64,000 nucleotides of DNA, from positions 1 to 64,000 of the forward strand of contig SXND01000282.1 in the NCBI GenBank assembly GCA_005777235.1, written 5' to 3'. The notes beneath the pieces were generated by a model. That model saw only the letters and a list, made by a program, of their open reading frames with translations. It did not search any database and was not told the origin of the DNA. Source of the DNA: Pseudomonadota bacterium. Its GTDB lineage: Bacteria; Tectomicrobia; Entotheonellia; Entotheonellales; Entotheonellaceae. The translations under genes were made by a program, and so were the position numbers. The first letter of the stretch is position 1. Each line of letters opens with the position of its first letter. Positions 49,101-57,662 of this stretch are shown piece after piece.

Positions 49101-50435
49101 ATGCCCACACCGCGTTGGCGCCTCCGTTGGGTGATCCTTACAGGTTGTTTTGCCCTCATAGGACTGGCAGCAGGGATCGCCTGGCTGGCCTTTCCTCATT
49201 GGACCTTCCGTATTGCCACGGGCCCCCTGCGCAGTGACAGCCAACGCCTGATGATGGCTTTTGCACGCAGTGTGGCAGAAACGCAGCCGCGTACCCGCTT
49301 CCGCATTGTGCCGCAGCCCGATGGGACGGCAAGCGCGCAGGCCCTCAACAGGGGTGAGGTCGAGTTGGCCATTGTACGCAGTGACGTGCCGGCCAGTCCC
49401 CAGGTGCGCAGCATTGCGATTGTGCAGCGTGACGTTGTGGCGCTGCTGGTGCCGCCGTACGCTCATATTGAGACCGTCGGCGGGCTGGCGAAAAAAACCA
49501 TTGGGATTGTGCAGGCTAGTGCTGGCGACGAGGCCATTCTTGACCTAATCCTCAACCATTATCGCGTGCCGCTGCAGACCGTGCAGCGCCTGCCTCTGGC
49601 GCTAGGAGAAGTGGGCCAGGTCATTGCCCGCAAACGCGTCGCCGCCGTGGTGGCGATTGGGCCCGTGGGGCCTGGTCTGCTGGCGGAGGTCATCAGCGCC
49701 ATGAGCAAAGCGGCCAAGGGCGCACCGGAGCTGGTGCCGATTGACGCAGCGGAAGTGATCGCCCAACACACCCCAGCCTTGGATGACATTGAGATGCCTG
49801 CCGGGGCGTTTGGTGGGACGCCGCCGCTGCCTGGGGAGTCAGTCACCACCCTGGCGGTGACGTGGCAGCTTGTGGCGCGGGCTACGCTCTCCAAGCCCGC
49901 GGCAGGCGAGATTGCCCGCCTCCTCTTCACCAGCAGAGCCCATCTCGTCCAAGCATTCCCGCAGGTCAATAGCCTCGAAGCCCCCGACACGGACCCGAGT
50001 GCCGCGTTCCCCGTCCATCCAGGCGCCGCAGCCTATTTTGACGGCGGGCATACGAGTATGTTCGACCAAATGCGGGAACGCTTTGAGGGGATATTCTATC
50101 TCGGGGCGATGCTGCTGAGCCTCCTGGGCTCCGTGTACGCCTGGCTGCGCAAGACCTGGCGTGGCCCAGGGGCCGACAAGGATGGGGCACATATGCAACG
50201 CCTGCTCGCCATGTTCCACGAGGTGCCAACGGCCAGTTCCGCCGACCTGGTGGCGCTGGAACAGGAAGTGCACACCATGGTCGCCTGGTCGTTGGAGTGC
50301 GTCGCGCAGGAGGCCATGGCAGCGGAGCAGTTTCAGGTGTTCTCGCAAGCTGTCATGCAGGTGCGCTACGCACTGGCGCAGCGGCGGGAGCATCTGCACC
50401 ACACACCAGCGCTGCAGGTAGGACCGGAACCGTAG
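49101..50435 (+). CDS. TAXI family TRAP transporter solute-binding subunit with C-terminal TM region
   Basis: FRIATGPLRSDSQRLMMAFARSVAETQPRTRFRIVPQPDGTASAQALNRGEVELAIVRSD; C-terminal TM IFYLGAMLLSLLGSVYAWL. Confidence 0.8.
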   Translation: MPTPRWRLRWVILTGCFALIGLAAGIAWLAFPHWTFRIATGPLRSDSQRLMMAFARSVAETQPRTRFRIVPQPDGTASAQALNRGEVELAIVRSDVPASPQVRSIAIVQRDVVALLVPPYAHIETVGGLAKKTIGIVQASAGDEAILDLILNHYRVPLQTVQRLPLALGEVGQVIARKRVAAVVAIGPVGPGLLAEVISAMSKAAKGAPELVPIDAAEVIAQHTPALDDIEMPAGAFGGTPPLPGESVTTLAVTWQLVARATLSKPAAGEIARLLFTSRAHLVQAFPQVNSLEAPDTDPSAAFPVHPGAAAYFDGGHTSMFDQMRERFEGIFYLGAMLLSLLGSVYAWLRKTWRGPGADKDGAHMQRLLAMFHEVPTASSADLVALEQEVHTMVAWSLECVAQEAMAAEQFQVFSQAVMQVRYALAQRREHLHHTPALQVGPEP

Positions 50436-50466
50436 GCCAGCAGCGCACGCCGTTGCGAGGCTGCCC

Positions 50467-50523
50467 CCGGGAACGCGGGCATCCCGTCCTCTTCCAGAGC
50501 GGCCAAGATGGCCGCACTCCCAG
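50467..50523. repeat. Palindromic repeat family A, degenerate copy 5
   Basis: ccgggaacgcgggcatcccgtcctcttccagagcggccaagatggccgcactcccag; same 57-59 bp length and end motifs. Confidence 0.6.
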
Positions 50524-50565
50524 GAGTGCTGCTCCTGCCGCACACTGGTCTCAACGACGTGCAGT

Positions 50566-51711
50566 CTAGGTCCTGGGCTGGCCCAGCGAAGCCGGGTTGA
50601 TCGGCGTCGGCATGGCGTGCACCGCCGGCAAGACCTTTTCGGCAAATAGGCGCAGGCTCTTTTCCGCCTTGGCGCGTGGCATGCCGCCGTAGAACATGTG
50701 GATCACCACCATTTCCAGGCTGATGGCTTTTTGCAGCGTCTGGATCTTGTCGATAATCTCGTCCGGGGTGCCAATGGGCTGCGTGGCGCGGCGTGCTGCC
50801 AAACCCGCATCGGCCACGCCGACGTCGGCCGTCTGGCGCTTGAGATACTCTTCATAGCCGGGGATGCCCGCAAAGCCCGGGTTATTCCATTCAAAGTAGT
50901 GATGCTGCGCTGCCAGCAGTTGATTGTGGAAATACTCCCAGCCCTCTTCGGCTTCGGCATGCGTCTCGGCGCAGTACATCCACAACAGCGTCGTCGGCTG
51001 GTCCGGCGGCAGGCCCAGCTCCGCCCGGATCGTGTTAAACTGCTGCACCTGCACGGTCATCTCGTCGAGGTTGGCCCCAGCCACAAAGAGCTGCCCCAGG
51101 CCGTTCTCCGCCGCCAGCCGCGCTGAAGCCTGGGTGGTGAAGGCTGCCTTGATACGCGTGGTGAGATCACCCTTGTGGCGTGCCTGCGGGCGAATGGTGG
51201 TGGGCGGGATCTTGTAGATCTCGCCGTCGAACGTGAAGCGCTCGGCCCCATCGGCGGCTCTGAGGGCTTTGACGACATCATAGAAATACGTGTGCGACTG
51301 CTCAATGGGATATCCCAGCGAGGCGTACTCGTGCGGCGCGATGCCACGGCCAATACCCAGATGCAGGCGCCGACCTTTTAACAGGATGTCGAGCATGGAG
51401 ACTTCGTGCGCCAGCCGTACCGGATTCCACCACGGCGCCACGATCACCGCCGTCCCCATATCCACCCGGCTGGTGCGCCCGGCCCAATAGGCCAGGTATT
51501 GCAAGGGGTTCGGCTGCATCGAATAGGCCGAGCCGTAGTGTTCAGTCGCCCAGATGGAGTCAAAACCCAGCGGCTCGACCAGCTCGCCCATGTACAGCGT
51601 GTCGTCCATGTTCTCGGCGTCTGAGACTTTGGGCGGACGGCTGTAATCCCCCGCCAGCAGGCGGTCCCAGTCGCCCTGGTTGTAGCCCGTGACCATCACT
51701 CCACAGTGCAT
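50566..51711 (-). CDS. LLM class flavin-dependent oxidoreductase
   Basis: MHCGVMVTGYNQGDWDRL...AEHYGSAYSMQPNPLQYLAYWAGRTSRVDMGTAVIVAPWWNPVRLAHEVSMLDILLKGRRLHLGIGRG. Confidence 0.93.
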   Translation of the reverse strand: MHCGVMVTGYNQGDWDRLLAGDYSRPPKVSDAENMDDTLYMGELVEPLGFDSIWATEHYGSAYSMQPNPLQYLAYWAGRTSRVDMGTAVIVAPWWNPVRLAHEVSMLDILLKGRRLHLGIGRGIAPHEYASLGYPIEQSHTYFYDVVKALRAADGAERFTFDGEIYKIPPTTIRPQARHKGDLTTRIKAAFTTQASARLAAENGLGQLFVAGANLDEMTVQVQQFNTIRAELGLPPDQPTTLLWMYCAETHAEAEEGWEYFHNQLLAAQHHYFEWNNPGFAGIPGYEEYLKRQTADVGVADAGLAARRATQPIGTPDEIIDKIQTLQKAISLEMVVIHMFYGGMPRAKAEKSLRLFAEKVLPAVHAMPTPINPASLGQPRT

Positions 51712-51934
51712 GTCGGTGTTCCTCTCTCTGCTATGGTGCGCCCGCGTTGCGGGCCGAGCGCTTGTATGTCTCTGCCGTGCGCGGCCCATTGTGGCGAGCG
51801 GGCTGAGGGATTGTCAAGTTGACATCAGCGAGAGGCCAACGCACAATCACGCGTGCTTGCTGTTCTATCTGGCATGGATGACAGGCGAGAGAGGTTGGTG
51901 AGCCCAGACCTCTGGAGGGATGTAGAGGGGAGCC

Positions 51935-52721
51935 ATGAATGACGTCGTGAAGCAAATCCTGATCGGGGCTGCTGGGGATGGCGCTGGCGGTCTGGCCTCG
52001 GCCTTTGTCCTCCATCTGTTGCAAACCGCCGGGCGGTTGGTGCGGGCGCGCTGGTACCCCGGAGCGTACCAGCGCGCTCCAACGGGCGGTCGCCGCCGCT
52101 TTTGCGGAAGCGTTGGCGACCTGGACCATCACGGCGGACGAGGCAGAGCATTATCGGATGTTGTTCGAGCACTGGCTGCTCAATCCCACCGTGTTGAGTG
52201 AATTCCGCGCCCTGCTCACGCCGATGGACAGCAGCACCCTGGATGTTGAGACGCTGCGCGCTGAATTTGAGGATGCTGGCCTCAGTGTCGAGTATCTGGG
52301 CACGGTGTCGTTCGAGGTGCTGCTGCAGGACATGGTGGGGGCGTTTTATCAGGCGGCAGCGGAGGAACCTGCCTTGCAAGAGTCGATCAAGATTGACCTG
52401 CTGCGCCAGATGGCCCAGCGCCTGGGGGCTTTGGACCGCGTGCTGCAGCGGCAGACCAGGGTGAGCGAGCTGGCGGTGGACCATCTGGCCGAGAGCCGTC
52501 GTCTGGCGCACGAGCAGGCCCGCGGGCAAGACCACACCAATGCCCTGTTGCAGCACATCTACCAGGTGTTGACCGAGGTCACCGCAGGCGGCTCGCCTGG
52601 CCAGCAGATTGCCGCCTACCAGCAGAGCGAACTGGCGTTGACTACGGCTGGCTTGCTGACCGAACCGGTGGCGTCGCCTGCCAGCAACACGATGCCAGTG
52701 CCGATGCTCGCGGGCCTGTAG
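51935..52721 (+). CDS. N-terminal helical module of NACHT locus 2, interrupted by a frame change near 52073
   Basis: Frame 1 MNDVVKQILIGAAGDGAGGLASAFVLHLLQTAGRLVRARWYPGAYQ; continues in the other frame ALQRAVAAAFAEALATWTITADEAEHYRMLFEHWLLNPTVLSEFRALL... Confidence 0.65.
52046..52077. other. Perfect stem-loop, 12-bp arms and 8-nt loop, at the frame-change point
   Basis: gcgcgctggtac cccggagc gtaccagcgcgc. Confidence 0.9.
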
Positions 52722-52733
52722 CCTATTCTCCGT

Positions 52734-55421
52734 ATGCTGCAGCACATCCACCACCAGATCACCGTGGCCAACGGGGTACCGAGTCCGGCAACGCTAGCGG
52801 CGCTCGAAACCCGCTACCGCCAGACACTCATCGAGCAGTTCCAATACTTGACCTTTGAGGGCCTGCAACCTTCCGGGGTGCCGATTGTCTTGCCGCTGGC
52901 GCAGATCTATGTGGAACTCAAGGCAGTGGCCGATGTGCCCGAGGCGGCGGATACCTACAGTGCGGAGGAACGCCGCTTGCTGTTCGAGGCCGAGGAGCAT
53001 GGCCCGCTGGCGCGTGAGGAAGCAGCCATGCACCTGGATGCACTGCGCGCGGAACGCTGGAACCGGCAGAGCCGCCAGCAAGTAGAACGCTTACAGCGTC
53101 GTTCGATCGAGGAATTGCTCTATGGCCCTCTGCATCGCGGGGTGGTGATTCTGGGCGACCCCGGCTCTGGCAAGAGCACGCTGCTGCGCTATCAGGCCCT
53201 GCGAGCAGCACAGGGGGAGGGGCCGTCGGGCCTAGCGGCAACCGCGCTGCCGATTTTTGTGCCGCTGGCGGCCTATGACAGCTATTTGCCTCGCGGCATT
53301 GCGGCGGGTTCTCTGGGAGAGTTTCTGGCCCTATACTATGACCGCTGGCACAGCCTGCCAGGGCTGGCGCCGCTGTTTCAGCAGGCTCTGGAGGCCGGGC
53401 GGGCGGTGGTCCTGCTGGATGGCCTGGACGAGGTGCTCGACACGGCGCAACGGCAGTTTGTCGCCGAGCAGGTCGGGGGGCTCATGCGACAATGGGCGTC
53501 GCGTGGCAATCGCTTTGCCGTCACCAGCCGTATTGTGGGCTATCGTGAAGCGCGTCTGGCCGGTGATCTGCCACACGTCACGGTGCTGGATTTTGGCCGC
53601 ACAGAGATTGCCCAGTTCGCCCAGCAGTGGTGTCGCACCTATGAAATCGAGCTGGCCCGAGGCGAGACCCCCAGTGTGCTGCAGCGCGCCGCCACCGAAG
53701 CGCAAGCCCTCCTGGACGATGTACGCAGCAATGCCAGTGTGGAACGCCTGGCGGCCAGTCCGCTGCTCTTGACCATGCTGGCGCTGCTGCGGCGTCATGT
53801 CGGCAAACTGCCCGATTGGCGTATTGACCTGTATGCCAGCTATGTGCGCACCTTGATCGACAACTGGCAACTGGCCCGCAGCCGTGGGGCGCGTCGACAC
53901 CTGCCCGAACGCCTTGACTTCCACACGGCGAGTGACCACTTGATCGAGCTGGCCTTCTGGCTGCAACAGCATAAGCCCAGTGGCACGGCCCGGCGTCAGG
54001 AGCTGGAGCAAGCGCTGGAGGATATCTGTCTGCGCTATGAGGGGGGCGATCCCACGACAGCGTCGCGCAGAGAACGAGTCCAGGCGCGTCAGGCAGCCGA
54101 GCGCTTTCTGCGCGCTATGCGCCATTTTGCCGGTCTGCTGGTCGAGCGTGGCCGTGACGCCTTTGGTTTCCTGCATCTAACTTTTCAGGAGTACTTCGCC
54201 GGTCGTGCCCTGGCCCGCATGAGCCCAGATGAGCGCTGGGAGGCCATGGCGCCACATCTGCACCGCCCGCGCTGGCGGGAACCCATCCTCCTGTGCGCCG
54301 GGCAGTTGGGGGTGATAGAACGCCGCCGTGATGCGGTGAGTGACCTGGCCCAGAGCATTCTCACCGCCAACAGCCCACACGAGGCGATCCTCTATCGCGA
54401 TCTTTTTCTCAGCGCAGCGCTGGCGGCTGATGACGTTGGGCTCTCGCCAACAGTGCTTGATGCCCTGACCCGGCAATTGCAACCTTTGCAGGACAGCCCG
54501 ATACCTGCAGTGCGTGATACGGCACTGGCTGGCCTGGCCCAGTTAACACGCCTGGGGCATGAGCCAGCTTTGACGCTCTTGCTGGCATCGTTACACCAGA
54601 CCGCGCTCCAGGCACACGTCATGCGTGCCGCAAAAGCTGTACTAGAGGTCGAAGCGTGTGCTCTACTCCGTCAGGCCATCGTCGCCGCCCTGGCTGATGC
54701 GGACTGGCGCGCGCGGCAGGCGGCGGTGCAGGCGCTGGCGGGGCTGGTGGGCCGTGACGCGGCGGTGCGCCAGGCCCTCGTCGCCACCCTCGCCGATACG
54801 GACTATGACGTGCGGCAGGCGGCGGTGCAGGCGCTGGCGGGGCTGGTGGGCCGTGACGCGGCGGTGCGCCAGGCCCTGGTCGCCACCCTGGCCGATGCGC
54901 ACGATGGCGTGCGGCAGGCGGCGGTGCAGGCGCTGGCGGGGCTGGTGGGCCGTGACGCAGAGATAACCCTGCATCTCCTGCCCTGGCTAGGGACAGTGGG
55001 TGAGGAGTATCTTTCTGCAGACACTGCGACGGCGACCCGGCGGTTATTGGCGATGACGTATGCAGCATGCCTCGTGCCAGGTTCAGCCCTCATAGAACAG
55101 GTGGTCGCCATGCTCAGCGCTCCTGCCTGGCAGGCACGGCAAAGCGCCGCCCGGGCTTTGATTGCCATGCCAGGTGGTCCTCCGCCTGCTATACGAGCAA
55201 GATTGTTGGGTTTGCTCAGTGACAGCCGTGGGGAAGAGAGCTGGCCCGAGCGGCTCCAGGGGTGCGCTATCCTCCTGAATGACCGAGATGGCGATCTCAG
55301 CCAGCGCGCCATCGCCATAATGCTCGAGGCCCTCGACTACGCCACGCAACCCTGGTATGACCTTCCCCAGACACTGGGACGCGCGTGCGCCAGGAGGCCG
55401 CCCGCCTTCTTGGTCAATTAG
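52734..55421 (+). CDS. NACHT NTPase with HEAT-type repeats
   Basis: Walker A LGDPGSGKSTLLRYQAL, Walker B AVVLLDGLDEV; FGFLHLTFQEYFAGRAL; RQAAVQALAGLVGRDAAVRQALVATLAD repeats; C-terminal continuation in another frame (55385-55588). Confidence 0.9.
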   Translation: MLQHIHHQITVANGVPSPATLAALETRYRQTLIEQFQYLTFEGLQPSGVPIVLPLAQIYVELKAVADVPEAADTYSAEERRLLFEAEEHGPLAREEAAMHLDALRAERWNRQSRQQVERLQRRSIEELLYGPLHRGVVILGDPGSGKSTLLRYQALRAAQGEGPSGLAATALPIFVPLAAYDSYLPRGIAAGSLGEFLALYYDRWHSLPGLAPLFQQALEAGRAVVLLDGLDEVLDTAQRQFVAEQVGGLMRQWASRGNRFAVTSRIVGYREARLAGDLPHVTVLDFGRTEIAQFAQQWCRTYEIELARGETPSVLQRAATEAQALLDDVRSNASVERLAASPLLLTMLALLRRHVGKLPDWRIDLYASYVRTLIDNWQLARSRGARRHLPERLDFHTASDHLIELAFWLQQHKPSGTARRQELEQALEDICLRYEGGDPTTASRRERVQARQAAERFLRAMRHFAGLLVERGRDAFGFLHLTFQEYFAGRALARMSPDERWEAMAPHLHRPRWREPILLCAGQLGVIERRRDAVSDLAQSILTANSPHEAILYRDLFLSAALAADDVGLSPTVLDALTRQLQPLQDSPIPAVRDTALAGLAQLTRLGHEPALTLLLASLHQTALQAHVMRAAKAVLEVEACALLRQAIVAALADADWRARQAAVQALAGLVGRDAAVRQALVATLADTDYDVRQAAVQALAGLVGRDAAVRQALVATLADAHDGVRQAAVQALAGLVGRDAEITLHLLPWLGTVGEEYLSADTATATRRLLAMTYAACLVPGSALIEQVVAMLSAPAWQARQSAARALIAMPGGPPPAIRARLLGLLSDSRGEESWPERLQGCAILLNDRDGDLSQRAIAIMLEALDYATQPWYDLPQTLGRACARRPPAFLVN
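54713..54961 (+). repeat. 99-bp (33-aa) near-identical coding tandem repeats, about 2.5 copies
   Basis: Units begin at 54713, 54812 and 54911; roughly the first 66 nt of copies 1 and 2 are identical. Confidence 0.92.
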
Positions 55422-55588
55422 AGCCTCTCTATCGTGACGAGCATATTTTTGCTCGCCTGGTGCGGGTGCTCCAGGAAGACGCAGATGCGGATGTACGTGA
55501 TGCCGCCTATGGCACCCTGCTGCGGCTGGCGGCGGCGCCTGAAGCAATGCCGCGCGATGCAGAAACCGCAGTGAGTATTGCGCGGTAG
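55385..55588 (+). pseudogene. Frame-shifted C-terminal end of the NACHT-HEAT protein
   Basis: VRQEAARLLGQLEPLYRDEHIFARLVRVLQEDADADVRDAAYGTLLRLAAAPE continues HEAT repeats in the -1 frame just before the 55421 stop. Confidence 0.65.
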
Positions 55589-55736
55589 CCTTGGGGCACG
55601 GTCAGACGGAGCTGGCTCCTCCTGTCGCTCAGCCATAGCGACCCGGCCCCAGCGGCAGGCCCAGGGCCTGGCGGGCCGCATCCTCTGCGGCGGTGTTCCA
55701 GCTCATGCCCTGGTGATGCGAGGTGGCATGCACATT

Positions 55737-55794
55737 ATGTCGAGCATCGAGACGGCGTGCGCCAAGCGTACCGGATGCCACCACGGCGCCACGA
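55737..55794 (-). pseudogene. 58-bp remnant of an LLM flavin oxidoreductase gene
   Basis: RC encodes VVAPWWHPVRLAHAVSMLDIM; aligns to 51386-51443 with only a few mismatches. Confidence 0.7.
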
Positions 55795-55817
55795 CGCCTG
55801 GGCCCGCGTATAAGCAG

Positions 55818-56417
55818 CTACGGGACAGGGCCTGGCGTGTGGCCATTGCTCCACACCGTGGCAAAGCGGCGCTGGACGGACATCACCAGCCCGAGCCACG
55901 TCACCAAGACCGTGGCGGCGACCGTGCCATAGCCCAGCAAGGTCGGCCAATCGCTGTGCAGCGCACTGCGGCTGACGGTCTTGCGAAAGGCAGTGCTAAA
56001 CGGCATGCCGTTGGCGCTGGAGCGCCAGGTCAGCGTATGCTCCCCTTCTTGGGTAAACACGGTGCTGGCCTCGTAATAGGCCGTCACGCCGGGAATCTCC
56101 GGCAAGGGCAGCAGCGACTGCGTGCCATCCGGCGCGCGCACCTCCAATTCCGCCACCAGGCCGCTGACATACTGTCCGGTCGCCGTCGATTGGATCTCGA
56201 ACACCAGGCGTGTGGCGGTACCGAGGACGGGTTGGCGTGGATAGGCGAGGAATTTGACGCGATGCCCCTGGGCAATGCCCTCCTCCTGCCACTGGTCGAC
56301 TTTCAGCGCCCACTGCACCAAATCGCCTTCAATACCCAGCCCGCCGTGATGGGCCCACACGAAAGAGCCGCAGTGCACGAGGAGCAGGGCAACCAGAAGC
56401 GTCAAGCGTTGCAGCAT
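55818..56417 (-). CDS. Exported protein with Ig-like region and C-terminal TM
   Basis: MLQRLTLLVALLLVHCGSFVWAHHGG..VFEIQSTATGQYVSGLVAELEVRAPDG..TLLGYGTVAATVLVTWLGLVM. Confidence 0.65.
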   Translation of the reverse strand: MLQRLTLLVALLLVHCGSFVWAHHGGLGIEGDLVQWALKVDQWQEEGIAQGHRVKFLAYPRQPVLGTATRLVFEIQSTATGQYVSGLVAELEVRAPDGTQSLLPLPEIPGVTAYYEASTVFTQEGEHTLTWRSSANGMPFSTAFRKTVSRSALHSDWPTLLGYGTVAATVLVTWLGLVMSVQRRFATVWSNGHTPGPVP

Positions 56418-56421
56418 GGCC

Positions 56422-56919
56422 TTATAACCTCGCATAGCGCAGCGCTTCGCCCAGGGCCACAGCCACCAGGGCCAGGAGCAGATTGAGGCGGGCGTGCATT
56501 TTCACGTGCGCCCAAGCTGGTGTGATCTGCCACACCGTGCCCGTGCCGCTGGGCGCTGGGCACGCCTGCAACACGTGTGGCAGATAGCGCCGCTCGATCA
56601 CCGCGCCGTTGATGACGATCAGCATATACAGGATGAGCTTGCTGAACAGGATCCAGCCATACGGATCGGGGAGAAACAGCAGTCCGGGCTCGTTCCACAC
56701 CAGCAAGCGCAGTAGACCACTGCCAAACAGCAGCAGCACCCCGGCGCCAAAGACGTTGGCCAGACGCGGCAGGTGCTGCGCCAAAAAGCGTGCGCCGTCA
56801 TGATCCTGCTGGCGCTCGACCACCACCGTCATGATGCCGAACCACACGTGCCCCCCCACAAACAGCAGCATGCCCATGAGGTGTACCAGGGCTCCCACAT
56901 ATTCCAGCGCATGCTTCAT
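56422..56919 (-). CDS. CopD-like integral membrane protein
   Basis: MKHALEYVGALVHLMGMLLFVGGHVWFGIMTVVVERQQ..., several TM helices. Confidence 0.6.
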   Translation of the reverse strand: MKHALEYVGALVHLMGMLLFVGGHVWFGIMTVVVERQQDHDGARFLAQHLPRLANVFGAGVLLLFGSGLLRLLVWNEPGLLFLPDPYGWILFSKLILYMLIVINGAVIERRYLPHVLQACPAPSGTGTVWQITPAWAHVKMHARLNLLLALVAVALGEALRYARL

Positions 56920-57518
56920 ACGGGCGTACCCTGCCCACGGCCACTGCGGAGTATCCCCAACGCTGTCACCAGAATCAACGTCACGGCAATGCCCAGAGCC
57001 ACCAGGCTGACGGTCATGGCGACCTGCGCCAGGCGCCAGGCTTCCTCGGCGCGCGGCGTGCTGCCAGCGGCATTGGCCACGGGCACAATCAGGGTCTGCG
57101 CGTCCCAAGTGGCCATGCTGCCGTCTTCGTAGTATTGCTCAATCTTCCACAGGTAGGTGCCCGGCGCGGTGGGATTGCGGATGAGCAACTTAAACTCGCC
57201 AAACGTTTGCGGCGGAATCTGACTCCCACTCCAGGTGACCTCCTTGACGTAGCCACGCTCATCCCGCGTTTTGGCCATCTGCCAGAGCTGGGTATGCCCT
57301 AGCATCTCAATCTCAAACTCGCGTGGCACCAGGAGACGCACCTGCACCGTCGGGACGTCGGTTTCGGTGGGCACATTGACCGTGTACGTTTCCCATTTAT
57401 TCGGGATGCTCTGGCGTGGATCGAGATCCGCATGTCCCCAGACGAGGGTCGCATAGAGCAGGAGCCCCCCCACACTTGTGAACCCCAAAACGCTGCGCTG
57501 CCAACTGGGTCTGGACAT
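56916..57518 (-). CDS. YcnI-like (DUF1775) exported protein
   Basis: WGHADLDPRQSIPNKWETYTVNVPTETDVPTVQVRLLVPREFEI...VTWSGSQIPPQTFGEFKLLIRNP, C-terminal TM. Confidence 0.8.
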   Translation of the reverse strand: MSRPSWQRSVLGFTSVGGLLLYATLVWGHADLDPRQSIPNKWETYTVNVPTETDVPTVQVRLLVPREFEIEMLGHTQLWQMAKTRDERGYVKEVTWSGSQIPPQTFGEFKLLIRNPTAPGTYLWKIEQYYEDGSMATWDAQTLIVPVANAAGSTPRAEEAWRLAQVAMTVSLVALGIAVTLILVTALGILRSGRGQGTPV

Positions 57519-57662
57519 CCTGTGTACGTCTCCTGCGTGTGCTAAACGTGTGTGTTGCGGCATAGTACACGACCGGCACGACGAAAACATCTCTTTTCAG
57601 CCTGCGAGCGGTCAGATACAATGGTGCGGCATTGACAGTATCCAGTTTGAGACACGGCAAGG

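Noticed and set aside
53331-54176. 281-aa minus-strand ORF
   Set aside because: Antisense to NACHT-2; no recognisable domain.
54713-54961. CRISPR-like spaced repeat
   Set aside because: Regular 99-bp in-frame coding repeat encoding HEAT-type units, not repeat-spacer structure.
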